Counted from the stretch's first letter, positions 24,858-34,366 are shown. The stretch is DNA of 64,000 nucleotides from Hahellaceae bacterium (GCA_016716085.1 JADJWY010000026.1:558001-622000); one strand, 5' to 3'. Notes: generated by a model from the letters alone, not told the origin. Translations and numbers: made by a program.

Positions 24858-24889
24858 GAGGGGACAGACCTGATTCAAGTAATCCCCTC
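24858..24889 (+). terminator. Stem-loop after vsr
   Basis: GAGGGGA and TCCCCTC form a 7-bp stem with an 18-base loop just after the vsr stop. No T run follows, so it may be a weak terminator or part of a mobile repeat (the GGGGACAGACC string is common in REP-like repeats). From here to the operator at 25,149 the sequence is AT-rich and I see no gene. Confidence 0.35.
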
Positions 24890-25148
24890 TGAGCATGTTG
24901 ACCGATCCGAAGTTGGTTTATGATTATAATTTTAAACTTGGATCGAGAAATAAAGGGAAATTTCAGATATAAAACATAGAAGCTACTCAGAGTTATAAAT
25001 TTTAGCAAAATCTGCAGCCACTCCCATGCAAAATATCTCTATGTGACTGATAGAATTATATTTTTTAGAATCCCACTGTTCCGGACAAATCCCATTTGGA
25101 ACTGAAACCCACAAGCTTTGTAGCAAGTCCTTTACCCCACTTACAAAA

Positions 25149-25172
25149 CTATATCAAAATTTTTTGATATAG
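25149..25172. promoter_or_regulatory. Palindromic operator before the methyl-cycle operon (SahR-type)
   Basis: CTATATCAAAAT/TTTTTGATATAG is a 24-bp inverted repeat with a single mismatch at the centre. It lies 40 bp before the ArsR-type regulator gene. ArsR-family SahR regulators of the S-adenosylhomocysteine cycle bind TATATCAA/TTGATATA-like palindromes upstream of such operons, so autoregulation of the whole operon is likely. Confidence 0.7.
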
Positions 25173-25184
25173 CTCTTGAGCCCC

Positions 25185-25211
25185 GGAAGGCAGGTTGCTA
25201 GACTGCCTTCC
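25185..25211 (+). promoter_or_regulatory. Perfect hairpin over the ribosome site of the regulator gene
   Basis: GGAAGGCAG and CTGCCTTCC form a perfect 9-bp stem with a 9-base loop ending 1 base before the ATG at 25213. The left arm contains the only good Shine-Dalgarno (GGAAGG), which is 4 bases before an in-frame TTG at 25195 in the loop. If the hairpin forms, both the ribosome site and the start are hidden, which suggests translational control. Confidence 0.55.
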
Positions 25212-26286
25212 CATGACAACCTTAACCGCCCTTACCAACGCGGCTGACGCGCCACTCGATACGGCACTCAGTGATCTGGCTGGCCTGCTGAAAGCCTGCG
25301 GTGATCCTTTGCGCCTGGAAATTCTGCGCTTACTGGAGCGGGATGCCTTTGGGGTACTGGAGCTGTGCAGCCTGTTCGACGTGAAGCAATCGGCCATGAG
25401 TCATCACCTGAAAGTCATGAGTGCGGTGGGACTGGTCGAAGCGCAGCGGGAGGGCAACAGTATCTTTTATCGCCGACCGCTGGTCTCCTCAACCGCTTCG
25501 GACAATCCTCTCTCGACGCTGTACGGACTGGTGGATCGCCTGGAGATTCCTGAATCACGACTGGCAGGATTGACGGAAATCCGCCACCAGCGGGCGCAGC
25601 AAAGCCTGGCGTTTTTTGCCCGTCATGCCGATGATTTCCAGCACCATCAGGAACGGGTCGCTGACTTTTCCCTCTACGGCACGCAGGTTGAGAAACTCCT
25701 GCGCCAGATTCGCCAGCCGAGCTGGCAGCATGCCATTGAGATCGGCCCCGGCGAAGGTCGGTTTTTGCCGGTTTTGGCCAGCCTGTTTGAGCAGGTGCAT
25801 GCACTGGACACCTCCGCTGAAATGCTAGAGAAGACCCGCCAGCTTGTACAGCAACAGGGGTTGAACAATGTCATGCTGGTCAATGGCGATACCGGCGAAG
25901 GATTGCAGCAACACTTACATGCGGACCTCGTGGTGATGAACATGGTGCTGCACCATGTGCCCTCCCCCCAGGAAGTGATGCGCGACTGCAGCCAATTACT
26001 GAAAGCCGGCGGTTCACTGGTGGTCTGTGACCTCGGTCACCATGATCAGCAATGGACCCGCGAAGCCTGCGGCGACTTGTGGCTGGGCTTTGCCCCTGAG
26101 GAGCTGACCCGCTGGGCAGCGCTCGCCGGACTGGACGAAGGCGAGAGCCTCTATCTGGGCGTGCGTAACGGTTTCCAGGTCCATATTCGACAATTTGTAA
26201 AACCGGCCTCTGTAAGGGCTGGCCTTGATTCATCTTTAGCGCCTGAAAAAGCACCTATACTGGTTCACACTCCAGGCAACCCTTAA
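25195..26286 (+). CDS. sahR: ArsR-type regulator fused to a methyltransferase domain (SahR-like)
   Basis: This protein is about 357-363 residues long. The N-terminal winged helix (about residues 20-95: CGDPLRLEILRLLERDAFGV, SAMSHHLKVM) is of ArsR type, and a class I methyltransferase-like domain follows (about 175-300: AIEIGPGEGRF, VVMNMVLHHVPSP). This architecture and the position before metK-ahcY-metF match SahR, which senses S-adenosylhomocysteine and represses the operon. The start is TTG 25195 (good ribosome site) or ATG 25213 (no ribosome site of its own). The symbol is given on context and architecture. Confidence 0.8.
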   Translation: MLDCLPMTTLTALTNAADAPLDTALSDLAGLLKACGDPLRLEILRLLERDAFGVLELCSLFDVKQSAMSHHLKVMSAVGLVEAQREGNSIFYRRPLVSSTASDNPLSTLYGLVDRLEIPESRLAGLTEIRHQRAQQSLAFFARHADDFQHHQERVADFSLYGTQVEKLLRQIRQPSWQHAIEIGPGEGRFLPVLASLFEQVHALDTSAEMLEKTRQLVQQQGLNNVMLVNGDTGEGLQQHLHADLVVMNMVLHHVPSPQEVMRDCSQLLKAGGSLVVCDLGHHDQQWTREACGDLWLGFAPEELTRWAALAGLDEGESLYLGVRNGFQVHIRQFVKPASVRAGLDSSLAPEKAPILVHTPGNP

Positions 26287-26321
26287 CGCAAACCCTTAAT
26301 GCAAACAAAGAAGGTAGCACC

Positions 26322-27482
26322 ATGAGTCAATATTCCATCTTTACCTCCGAGTCCGTGTCTGAAGGCCATCCGGACAAAATGGCGGATCAGATTTCCGACG
26401 CCGTGCTGGATGCGATCATCAAGGATGATCCCAACGCGCGCGTTGCGGTGGAGACCATGGTCAAAACCGGTATGGCGATCATTGCCGGTGAGGTGCGCAC
26501 CAACACCTACGTCGATCTGGAAGACATCGTGCGAAATGTCATTCTGGACATCGGTTACAACAGCTCCGACGTCGGTTTCGACGGTGCCTCCTGTGCCGTT
26601 CTGAATGCGATCGGCAAACAGTCCAGCGATATCGCGATGGGCGTGGACGAAGCCGCTGAAAAAGACCTGGGCGCTGGCGACCAGGGTCTGATGTTCGGCT
26701 TTGCCACCAATGAAACGGAAGTGCTGATGCCCGCGCCGATTTTCTACTCACACCGTCTGGTTGAGCGTCAGGCCCAACTGCGTAAGAGCAAGGTTTTACC
26801 CTGGTTGCGCCCCGATGCCAAGAGCCAGGTAACCCTGCGCTATGAGAACGGTAAACCGGTTGCCGTGGATGCTGTTGTGTTGTCGACCCAGCACAACCCT
26901 GATGTGAAGCAATCCGTGATCCGTGAAGCGGTCATGGAAGAAATTGTGAAGAAGGTTCTGCCTGCCGAGTGGCTGCACGCCGGCACAAAATATCACATCA
27001 ACCCGACCGGCCAGTTCATTATCGGCGGCCCGGTGGGTGACTGCGGTCTGACTGGACGCAAGATCATCGTTGACACCTACGGCGGCATGGCCCGTCACGG
27101 TGGTGGCGCGTTCTCCGGCAAAGATCCGTCAAAAGTTGACCGTTCCGCAGCGTATGCTGGACGTTATGTTGCCAAAAACATCGTAGCCTCAGGCATCGCG
27201 GATCGCTGCGAAATCCAGGTGTCTTACGCCATCGGTGTATCCGAGCCGACCTCGATCTCTATCGACACTTTTGGCACCGGCAAGATCAGCGACGACAAAA
27301 TCATTGAACTGGTACGCAAGCACTTCGATCTGCGTCCGCGCGGCCTGATCGCCATGCTGGATCTGAAGCGTCCCATCTACCGCCCCACCGCGTCTTACGG
27401 TCACTTCGGTCGTACAGGCGATGACTTCACGTGGGAAAAAACCGACAAAGCCGCTGCCCTGCGCAGCGATGCTGGCCTGTAA
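26322..27482 (+). CDS. metK: S-adenosylmethionine synthetase
   Basis: This 386-residue protein is full length. It has FTSESVSEGHPDKMADQISD at the N-terminus (ATP and metal site), the GAGDQGLMFGFA loop and GGGAFSGKDPSKVDRS, all diagnostic. It makes S-adenosylmethionine from methionine and ATP in the cytosol. It is the second gene of the regulator-metK-ahcY-metF operon, 35 bp after the regulator and 14 bp before ahcY, so all four should respond to the SahR-type operator. Confidence 0.98.
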   Translation: MSQYSIFTSESVSEGHPDKMADQISDAVLDAIIKDDPNARVAVETMVKTGMAIIAGEVRTNTYVDLEDIVRNVILDIGYNSSDVGFDGASCAVLNAIGKQSSDIAMGVDEAAEKDLGAGDQGLMFGFATNETEVLMPAPIFYSHRLVERQAQLRKSKVLPWLRPDAKSQVTLRYENGKPVAVDAVVLSTQHNPDVKQSVIREAVMEEIVKKVLPAEWLHAGTKYHINPTGQFIIGGPVGDCGLTGRKIIVDTYGGMARHGGGAFSGKDPSKVDRSAAYAGRYVAKNIVASGIADRCEIQVSYAIGVSEPTSISIDTFGTGKISDDKIIELVRKHFDLRPRGLIAMLDLKRPIYRPTASYGHFGRTGDDFTWEKTDKAAALRSDAGL

Positions 27483-27496
27483 TTGAGGAGACCATC

Positions 27497-28885
27497 ATGG
27501 CAACACATACACTGAACAACTTTAGCGATTACAAGGTCAGAGACATTTCCCTGGCCAGTTACGGCCGCAAGGAAATCGAGATTGCTGAAGGCGAAATGCC
27601 CGCATTGATGGCACTGCGTGACAAATATCGCGCTGAACAGCCGCTGAAAAATGCGAAGATCATGGGCTGTATCCACATGACCATTCAAACCGCCGTGTTG
27701 ATCGAAACACTGGTGGCACTGGGTGCGGAAGTACGCTGGTCTTCCTGCAACATTTTCTCGACGCAGGACCACGCCGCTGCCGCCATCGCTGCTGCAGGCA
27801 TTCCTGTGTTCGCCTGGAAAGGCGAAACTGAAGAAGAGTACGACTGGTGTATCCGTCAAACCATCATCAAAGATGGCAAGCCTTGGGAAGCCAACATGAT
27901 TCTGGACGATGGCGGTGATCTGACTGAAATCCTGCATCGCGACTTCCCGGCCATGCTGGATGGGATTCACGGTATATCCGAAGAGACCACCACGGGCGTA
28001 CATCGTCTACTGGAAATGATGAAGAAAGGCACGCTGAAAGTGCCTGCCATCAACGTCAATGATGCCGTGACCAAGAGCAAGAACGACAACAAATACGGTT
28101 GCCGTCACTCGCTGAACGATGCGATCAAGCGCGGTACTGACCACCTGCTGTCCGGCAAGAAAGCGTTGGTCATCGGTTACGGCGATGTCGGTAAGGGTTC
28201 TGCAGCCTCACTGCGTCAGGAAGGCATGATCGTGAAGGTCACCGAAATCGACCCGATCTGCGCGATGCAAGCATGTATGGACGGTTACGAAGTGGTATCA
28301 CCCTACAACAATGGCGTGAACGACGGCAGTGAAGCCAGCATCAACAAGGTTCTGCTGGCCAACACCGACCTGCTCGTAACGACAACGGGTAACGTCAACG
28401 TGTGTGACAAGCACATGCTGGCTGCACTCAAGAACGGTGCAGTGGTGTGTAACATCGGTCACTTCGACAACGAAATCGATACCGCCTTCATGCGTAAGAA
28501 CTGGGAGTGGGAAGAAGTTAAGCCCCAGGTGCACAAGGTTTACCGTAACAAGGCGACCCGCGACCATCTGATTCTGCTGTCAGAAGGCCGTCTGGTGAAC
28601 CTCGGCAATGCCACCGGTCACCCTTCGCGCATCATGGACGGCAGTTTTGCCAACCAGGTGCTGGCACAGATGTACCTGTTCGAGCGCAAGTTTGCGGACC
28701 TGCCAAAAGCGGAGAAGCCAAAGAACCTCTACGTACGCGTTCTGCCGAAGTCACTGGACGAAGAAGTGGCGCGTCACATGGTCGCCGGTTTCGGTGGTGT
28801 GATCACGCAGTTGACGTCCAAGCAAGCCGAGTACATCGGTGTGTCCGTCGACGGCCCCTACAAACCAGACGAGTACAAGTACTAA
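27497..28885 (+). CDS. ahcY: Adenosylhomocysteinase
   Basis: This protein has 462 residues from ATG 27497, preceded by TTGAGGAGA. It has the SAH-hydrolase marks: the substrate site CIHMTIQTAVLIETL, SSCNIFSTQDHAAAA, the NAD-binding GYGDVGKGSAAS, and the C-terminal KPDEYKY tail that reaches into the neighbouring subunit's NAD site. It splits S-adenosylhomocysteine into adenosine and homocysteine, closing the methyl cycle with metK and metF. Confidence 0.98.
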   Translation: MATHTLNNFSDYKVRDISLASYGRKEIEIAEGEMPALMALRDKYRAEQPLKNAKIMGCIHMTIQTAVLIETLVALGAEVRWSSCNIFSTQDHAAAAIAAAGIPVFAWKGETEEEYDWCIRQTIIKDGKPWEANMILDDGGDLTEILHRDFPAMLDGIHGISEETTTGVHRLLEMMKKGTLKVPAINVNDAVTKSKNDNKYGCRHSLNDAIKRGTDHLLSGKKALVIGYGDVGKGSAASLRQEGMIVKVTEIDPICAMQACMDGYEVVSPYNNGVNDGSEASINKVLLANTDLLVTTTGNVNVCDKHMLAALKNGAVVCNIGHFDNEIDTAFMRKNWEWEEVKPQVHKVYRNKATRDHLILLSEGRLVNLGNATGHPSRIMDGSFANQVLAQMYLFERKFADLPKAEKPKNLYVRVLPKSLDEEVARHMVAGFGGVITQLTSKQAEYIGVSVDGPYKPDEYKY

Positions 28886-28888
28886 GCC

Positions 28889-29758
28889 ATGGAATCTCAA
28901 CTCCCATTCAAACGTCGGTTCAGCTTCGAGTTCTTTCCGCCGAAGACCGAGAATGGTATGGAAAAGCTGCGCGAGGTCAGGGACACCCTGGCCCGGCGCA
29001 AGCCAGACTTTTTCTCGGTGACCTATGGGGCGGGTGGCACAACGCGCGAGCGCACGCTCGATACGGTGTTTCAGCTGCATGACCTGGGCATTTCAACCGC
29101 TCCGCATTTGTCCTGTATCGGTGCCGATAGAGCCTCGATCACGGAGCTGCTGGATCAATACAAGGAGCGCGGCATTCAGCGTATTGTCGCCCTGCGCGGT
29201 GACCTGCCTTCAGGCGTCGGCGTCGGTGCCCATGGCGAGCTGCGCTATGCCAATGATCTGGTCGCCCTGATTCGACAACACAGTGGCGATCATTTTCAGA
29301 TTGAAGTCGCCGCCTACCCGGAGACGCATCCGCAGGCCAGCAGTGCGCAGGCCGATCTGCTGAACTTCAAAAAGAAGGTGGATGCAGGTGCAACCAGTGC
29401 CATTACCCAGTACTTCTTCAACGCGGAAAGTTATTTCTACTTTGTCGACCGCTGCGAAAAACTGGGCATCAATCTGCCGATCGTTCCTGGCATTATGCCG
29501 ATTACCAACTACAGTAAGCTGGCACGTTTCAGTGAAATGTGTGGCGCGGAAATCCCTCGCTGGATTCGCAAGCAGCTGGAGTCCTACGGTGACGATCTTG
29601 ACAGCATTGGCAAGTTTGGCACCGACGTCGTCACACGCATGTGCGAGCAACTTTTAAAGTCCGGTGCTCCTGGCTTACACTTTTACACATTGAACCAGGC
29701 CGAGCCTTCGCTTGCGATCTGGGATAACCTGGGGTTGACAGACAAGATCGCCTTCTGA
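28889..29758 (+). CDS. metF: 5,10-methylenetetrahydrofolate reductase
   Basis: This 289-residue protein is the normal size for bacterial MetF. It has FSFEFFPPKTENGMEKL at the start, the FAD-site stretch SVTYGAGGTTRERTLD, RIVALRGDLP and the NAESYFYFVDRC motif. It makes 5-methyltetrahydrofolate, the methyl donor for remethylating homocysteine. It starts 3 bp after the ahcY stop. No methionine synthase gene is in the window. Confidence 0.97.
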   Translation: MESQLPFKRRFSFEFFPPKTENGMEKLREVRDTLARRKPDFFSVTYGAGGTTRERTLDTVFQLHDLGISTAPHLSCIGADRASITELLDQYKERGIQRIVALRGDLPSGVGVGAHGELRYANDLVALIRQHSGDHFQIEVAAYPETHPQASSAQADLLNFKKKVDAGATSAITQYFFNAESYFYFVDRCEKLGINLPIVPGIMPITNYSKLARFSEMCGAEIPRWIRKQLESYGDDLDSIGKFGTDVVTRMCEQLLKSGAPGLHFYTLNQAEPSLAIWDNLGLTDKIAF

Positions 29759-29795
29759 TCGAAAAGCCCCACTACCGTTACAAGGATGTAACTGC

Positions 29796-32336
29796 ATGGG
29801 AAGGGGAATGAGACGGAAATCCAGGGTCAAATCGCGCATTGTTCTGGTGATTGCCTACGTGGGGTCCATCGCCTTACTGGCCGGACATTACCAGGATCTC
29901 AGTCAAAGAGAGCGGGTGCTTCGCACCCATCTCATCGAGGATGTCGCGACGCGCCTCGCCGACTTCATGGCCCTGCATGCCCGACTATTGAAAAGTCTTG
30001 CAAAACCCGTAATCAATGGACCCGACGGCGTTTATCTCGCCGACGCCCAGTTATCCGAAGGTCCATGGCACCATGTTGAGGTTGTTCTCGCCGACAATCA
30101 AAAATGGACCTTTATCCCAGGTGAACCGCCCCACTTGAGTCAAGCTGCACCTGGCGTGATGGGCGCAGCCCTGACGACACCCGCGCTGTTAGCGACGCGA
30201 TCAGAAGCCCGCCCCGATCATCTGCTGCTTCAGGTTCCATTGGTACACGGATATGAAGTTGAGGGCCTGGTCAACGCGGAGCTACCGCTATCCCTGCTGG
30301 AATCAAGGCTTGCGGAGAGTCACGAGCAGCCAGGCCAGCTATTCATTGTCAATGATCGAAATCAGACCCTCGCACAACGGCCACAGCCACTCCTGGTCGC
30401 ATCGCTACCAACGCTGGCGGACCTGCTGCCTGAAAGTGCCGCAGCGCGGATTCTCTACCCTCAGGACCTGATTGAAGGGCATTACCAGACCTTCGGTGAC
30501 CAGGATGTCCTGCGGATAGCACTCAAAACAGGCGGTGCGCATTTATTTCATCGCATGAATCACACCAGCATTCGTGAACGCATCTATCCGGAGATGGCAA
30601 TCCCGGTTTCAGGCACACTCTTCCTTCTGGGTTTATTGCATGCCTTCCTGAGACTGCGACGACAGACGGATGAATTGGGCGATACCCTCAATGAAATGGA
30701 TTTCCTGTTTCGCAACAGCCAGGTTCCACAGTTGCTGGTGGATACCCGGACGGATCGCTTAATAAAGTCCAACCGATCAGCGTCTAAACTCTTTGGCTTC
30801 CCCCGCAAAACACTGGTTGAAATACCCTTCTCCAACTTGTGCCGCCCCACGAAAAGCGGCGATCAACTATCCATTTATGGCGGCGTCCTGCGACAGGCCC
30901 GTCTATCCGGAAACAAGAAAATTCTGGTCGAAGTGATCGCAGCCATTCCAGCAGAGCAGCATTCGCGCCTGCAGCACTACTTTATCTGGAACACCTCAGC
31001 ACTGGACAAGCACTCACAGAATATTCGCTTTCAGGCGTATTACGACCCACTCACACAGTTGCCTAACCGCAACTTTTTATTCGAGCACCTGCAGAAATTA
31101 CTGGCCAGCCACCGCCGCGAGCAGCACCAGTTTGCCTTGCTTTTTGTCGATCTGGATCGTTTCAAACAGGTCAACGATACGCTGGGCCACGATATCGGCG
31201 ATCAGGTGTTGCTTGCGGTTGGTGAACGGCTCAAGGCCCGGTTGCGGGAAAGCGACATTCTGGCTCGCTTGGGTGGCGATGAATTCACCGTCGTGCTTCC
31301 CCACCTGCGTGATCAGCTCGACGCCATTTCCGTTGCCAAGACGCTGGTCAAAACACTCTCAGATCCTTTTATTGTAAACGGCTACGACATTCATATTGGC
31401 GCAAGTGTCGGTATCAGCCTGTTTCCCGATAACGGTGAAGATGCGCATACGTTATTGAAGAATGCCGATATCGCGATGTATCAGGCGAAAGAGCGTGGCC
31501 GCAGCGGATTTTGTTTTTTTGAGGAAGACATGAACGCCTCGCTGTTACGCAAGGTCGGGTTGGAAAAAGACATACTGGCAGCCCTAGACAGTCAGCAGTT
31601 TTTCCTTGAGTATCAGCCCATCATTGACGTCGCCAGTCGGCAAATCGCAGGCGCTGAAGTTCTCTTGCGCTGGAATCATCCCATCTACGGCACACTTTCA
31701 CCGGCGGATTTCATTCGCATTGCAGAAGAAACCGGTCAAATGGCCGCCATCAGTGAATGGGTGCTACGCGAAGCACTCGCCTACATGGAAGGATGGCTGG
31801 ATCAGCAGGATGCCGAGTTGCCGCTGTTTATCGCGATCAATATGTCACAACGGCAACTTATCAATCTTCAGCATGTCAAACGCTGGCAGGATATCATCAG
31901 CGCCAGTCGGACTCCCAGCCGACGCATCATGTTGGAGCTGGATGAAAAGGTGTACGCTGAAAACACACCGGAAGTCACTCAGGCATTGAATCAGTTGATG
32001 ATGATGGGTGTGCAGTTATCCCTGGATGACTTTGGCCGCGGAGATGCTTCACTTAGGTTGTTGCAAGCCCTGCCCATCAGTACACTGAAGATTGATTTTT
32101 CCGGCATCACCTCGCCGACCGTTGCGGCACGCCCGCCCAAGTTCGTGCAGGCCCTTGTCAAACTGGGCCAGGCACTGGACCTGAAAGTGACTGCCGTCGG
32201 AATCGAGGAAGCCACCCAACTTGCCCTGCTGGAGGACGCCGGTTGCAACTATGCTCAGGGCTACTGGTTCAGCGAACCCCTGAGCGCCACGAAGTTCAAG
32301 GAATTCGTGCACAGCTACACCCCTGATATACGATAG
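29796..32336 (+). CDS. Membrane GGDEF/EAL protein with degenerate EAL domain
   Basis: This 846-residue protein has two membrane helices (about 16-35 and 270-288) around a periplasmic sensor domain, then a PAS-like domain (about 305-400), a GGDEF domain with RESD I-site and RLGGDEF, and an EAL domain. The GGDEF site looks active. In the EAL domain the signature is EVLLRW, and the usually essential glutamate of AEGVE is replaced (AVGIEEA); KIDRSF reads KIDFSGI. Phosphodiesterase activity is therefore doubtful, and the domain may only bind c-di-GMP. It follows metF by 37 bp but is probably not functionally tied to it. Confidence 0.85.
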   Translation: MGRGMRRKSRVKSRIVLVIAYVGSIALLAGHYQDLSQRERVLRTHLIEDVATRLADFMALHARLLKSLAKPVINGPDGVYLADAQLSEGPWHHVEVVLADNQKWTFIPGEPPHLSQAAPGVMGAALTTPALLATRSEARPDHLLLQVPLVHGYEVEGLVNAELPLSLLESRLAESHEQPGQLFIVNDRNQTLAQRPQPLLVASLPTLADLLPESAAARILYPQDLIEGHYQTFGDQDVLRIALKTGGAHLFHRMNHTSIRERIYPEMAIPVSGTLFLLGLLHAFLRLRRQTDELGDTLNEMDFLFRNSQVPQLLVDTRTDRLIKSNRSASKLFGFPRKTLVEIPFSNLCRPTKSGDQLSIYGGVLRQARLSGNKKILVEVIAAIPAEQHSRLQHYFIWNTSALDKHSQNIRFQAYYDPLTQLPNRNFLFEHLQKLLASHRREQHQFALLFVDLDRFKQVNDTLGHDIGDQVLLAVGERLKARLRESDILARLGGDEFTVVLPHLRDQLDAISVAKTLVKTLSDPFIVNGYDIHIGASVGISLFPDNGEDAHTLLKNADIAMYQAKERGRSGFCFFEEDMNASLLRKVGLEKDILAALDSQQFFLEYQPIIDVASRQIAGAEVLLRWNHPIYGTLSPADFIRIAEETGQMAAISEWVLREALAYMEGWLDQQDAELPLFIAINMSQRQLINLQHVKRWQDIISASRTPSRRIMLELDEKVYAENTPEVTQALNQLMMMGVQLSLDDFGRGDASLRLLQALPISTLKIDFSGITSPTVAARPPKFVQALVKLGQALDLKVTAVGIEEATQLALLEDAGCNYAQGYWFSEPLSATKFKEFVHSYTPDIR

Positions 32337-32358
32337 CCACCCAATCCTGTGAGTCCCA

Positions 32359-33096
32359 ATGAGAATACCTCGCCTCTACACCCCCAACATTCTCGAAATT
32401 GGCCAGGTTGCCGAGCTGGATGATGAAGCCAGCAACTACCTTGGCAAAGCGCTGCGCATGCGCGCCGGTGATGCACTGCGCCTGTTCAACGGCAGCGGTC
32501 AGGAGTTCTCAGCCGACATTCAGGAAGTATCCCGTCGGCACGTGACGGTGATCGTCAGGGAGGCATTTTCCCCGCAGGTAGAATCCCCACTTTCAATCAG
32601 ACTGGGCCTGGGTGTCTCGAAAGGCGACCGTATGGATATCGCCATCCAGAAAGCCTGCGAACTCGGCGTAAGCGAAATCCACCCCCTGACCACCCGTTAC
32701 TGTGACGTTCGCCTTGATGAGGATCGCGCGGCCAGGCGTGTCGCGCACTGGCAGAAAGTCGCCATCAGCGCCAGCGAGCAGTCCGGCCGCGTCTGCGTCG
32801 CACAAATACACCCCATACACCCTTTAGAGACCTGGGTTGGAAGCACGCAGAGCGATCTTAAACTGGTCGCACATCCCGGTGGAGAAACACCACTCAGAGC
32901 GCTGCATACAGGGCCCCACACGCTGTCACTGCTGATTGGCCCGGAGGGGGGCCTGCACGACCTCGAAGTCGAACAGGCTGTCATGCACGGTTTTCATCGG
33001 CTGGCGCTCGGTCCCCGTATACTCAGAACCGAGACTGCGCCCTTGGTCGCGATTTCGTTGTTACAGCATGTCTGGGGTGACTTTTCTACCCTATAA
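32359..33096 (+). CDS. rsmE: 16S rRNA m3U1498 methyltransferase
   Basis: This 245-residue SPOUT-class enzyme has an N-terminal PUA-like domain (residues about 1-75) and the C-terminal knot with KACELGVSEIHPLTT, SEQSGR, LLIGPEGGLHDLE and LGPRILRTETAPL. It methylates U1498 in 16S rRNA using SAM. It follows the GGDEF/EAL gene by 22 bp. A TATAAT at 33092-33097 at its end may help drive the downstream efflux genes. Confidence 0.95.
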   Translation: MRIPRLYTPNILEIGQVAELDDEASNYLGKALRMRAGDALRLFNGSGQEFSADIQEVSRRHVTVIVREAFSPQVESPLSIRLGLGVSKGDRMDIAIQKACELGVSEIHPLTTRYCDVRLDEDRAARRVAHWQKVAISASEQSGRVCVAQIHPIHPLETWVGSTQSDLKLVAHPGGETPLRALHTGPHTLSLLIGPEGGLHDLEVEQAVMHGFHRLALGPRILRTETAPLVAISLLQHVWGDFSTL

Positions 33097-33124
33097 TGCC
33101 GGACACTCGCTTCAGGAGGTTACT

Positions 33125-34366
33125 GTGTCCCCTTCAGTCAATGGCAGATTTCTGACCCTTCTGGTCGTGCTCGGATTAACCGCCGCCGGCCTGGCCTATT
33201 TAGTCAGTACCCGCTCAACCCCGCCAGTCTCGGTACCTGAGGAGCGCACCTGGACAGTCGATAGCGTGCGCCTTGAGCCGGGTACGTTTACCCCCGAACT
33301 CTCCCTGCTGGGCACCGTCCAGTCCAGCGGTCTGGCCAGGATTACCAGCCGCATCACCGCAGATGTACTGGTGACGCCCTTGCTTGGAGGCACACGCGTC
33401 AGCAAGGGCACGATTCTTATGGAGTTGGACCCTACCGATGCCGGTGCAGCCCTGCGCCAGCGGGAGGCCGATGTCAGCGAACTGAAAGCAGTCATTGCAG
33501 AGGAAAAACTCCGGCACCGTTTCGACGAAGACGCCATGGCGCGCGAAAACACGCTGTTGGAACTGGCACAAAAGTCGCTGGCCCGCCAGAAACAACTGGC
33601 CAAATCGAATGTTTCATCACAGGAGCGCGTTGAGGCCGCTGAGATTGCCCTTGAGCAGCAGCAATTGTCGATGAATGCCCGCCAACTGAGTTTCAGCAAT
33701 CACGCCAACCGCATGATTCAGTTTGAAGCGCGTCTGACCCGAGCCCAGGCGCTGCTTGAGGTTGCCCGCCAGGATTTCAGTCAAACCACACTGAAAGCCC
33801 CGTTTGATGGATGGATCACCGCCGTCTATCCGATGCCAGGCAGCCGGGTCCGGCTGGGTGATCCGCTGATCGAGCTACTGGCAGACAACACGCTGGAAGT
33901 TGCCGCACAAATTCCGAATAGCGCGGTCGCCCGGCTTCGGGAGGCGCTGGCACAGGGACAATCCGTTGCGGCTCAAACGCATCTCTATGGCCAAACAGCG
34001 ACCCTTAAACTGGTCAGGATGGCCGCCAAAGCCAATGACAAGACAGCAGGGCTGGACGCCTACTTCGCGCCTGACGAGGCCAATAAGCTTACCCTGGGCA
34101 AAAGTCTGAGCATTAAAATCAGTCTTCCACCGTTAAGTGACGTTTACTCTCTTCCCGTCATCGCCCTTTACGGGGATGAAACCGTTTATCGCATCGAAGG
34201 CGAGCGCCTTGCCCCTCTCACCATTCAGAAACTGGGGCGTTTTCAGGATGCGCAGGGCCAGGATCGCATTATTTTCAGCAGCCCCGATCTGAAAGCCGGG
34301 GATGAAATCATCCTCACACAATTGCCTAATGCCGTCAGTGGGTTGAAGGTGCGTCGGCGCTCATGA
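33125..34366 (+). CDS. RND-type efflux periplasmic adaptor
   Basis: This protein has 413 residues from a GTG preceded by CAGGAGGT. An N-terminal anchor helix (about residues 9-25) is followed by the barrel-sandwich hybrid halves, a long alpha-hairpin (about 110-215, rich in Glu/Gln/Arg) and the KAPFDGWITAVYPMPGSRV lipoyl-half motif. It is the membrane-fusion partner of the RND pump gene that follows with a 4-bp overlap. No outer-membrane channel gene is present. The substrate is not predictable. Confidence 0.9.
   Translation: MSPSVNGRFLTLLVVLGLTAAGLAYLVSTRSTPPVSVPEERTWTVDSVRLEPGTFTPELSLLGTVQSSGLARITSRITADVLVTPLLGGTRVSKGTILMELDPTDAGAALRQREADVSELKAVIAEEKLRHRFDEDAMARENTLLELAQKSLARQKQLAKSNVSSQERVEAAEIALEQQQLSMNARQLSFSNHANRMIQFEARLTRAQALLEVARQDFSQTTLKAPFDGWITAVYPMPGSRVRLGDPLIELLADNTLEVAAQIPNSAVARLREALAQGQSVAAQTHLYGQTATLKLVRMAAKANDKTAGLDAYFAPDEANKLTLGKSLSIKISLPPLSDVYSLPVIALYGDETVYRIEGERLAPLTIQKLGRFQDAQGQDRIIFSSPDLKAGDEIILTQLPNAVSGLKVRRRS

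Noticed and set aside
27482..27497. SAH or SAM riboswitch before ahcY
   Set aside because: The metK-ahcY gap is only 14 bp, too short for any known SAM or SAH riboswitch.
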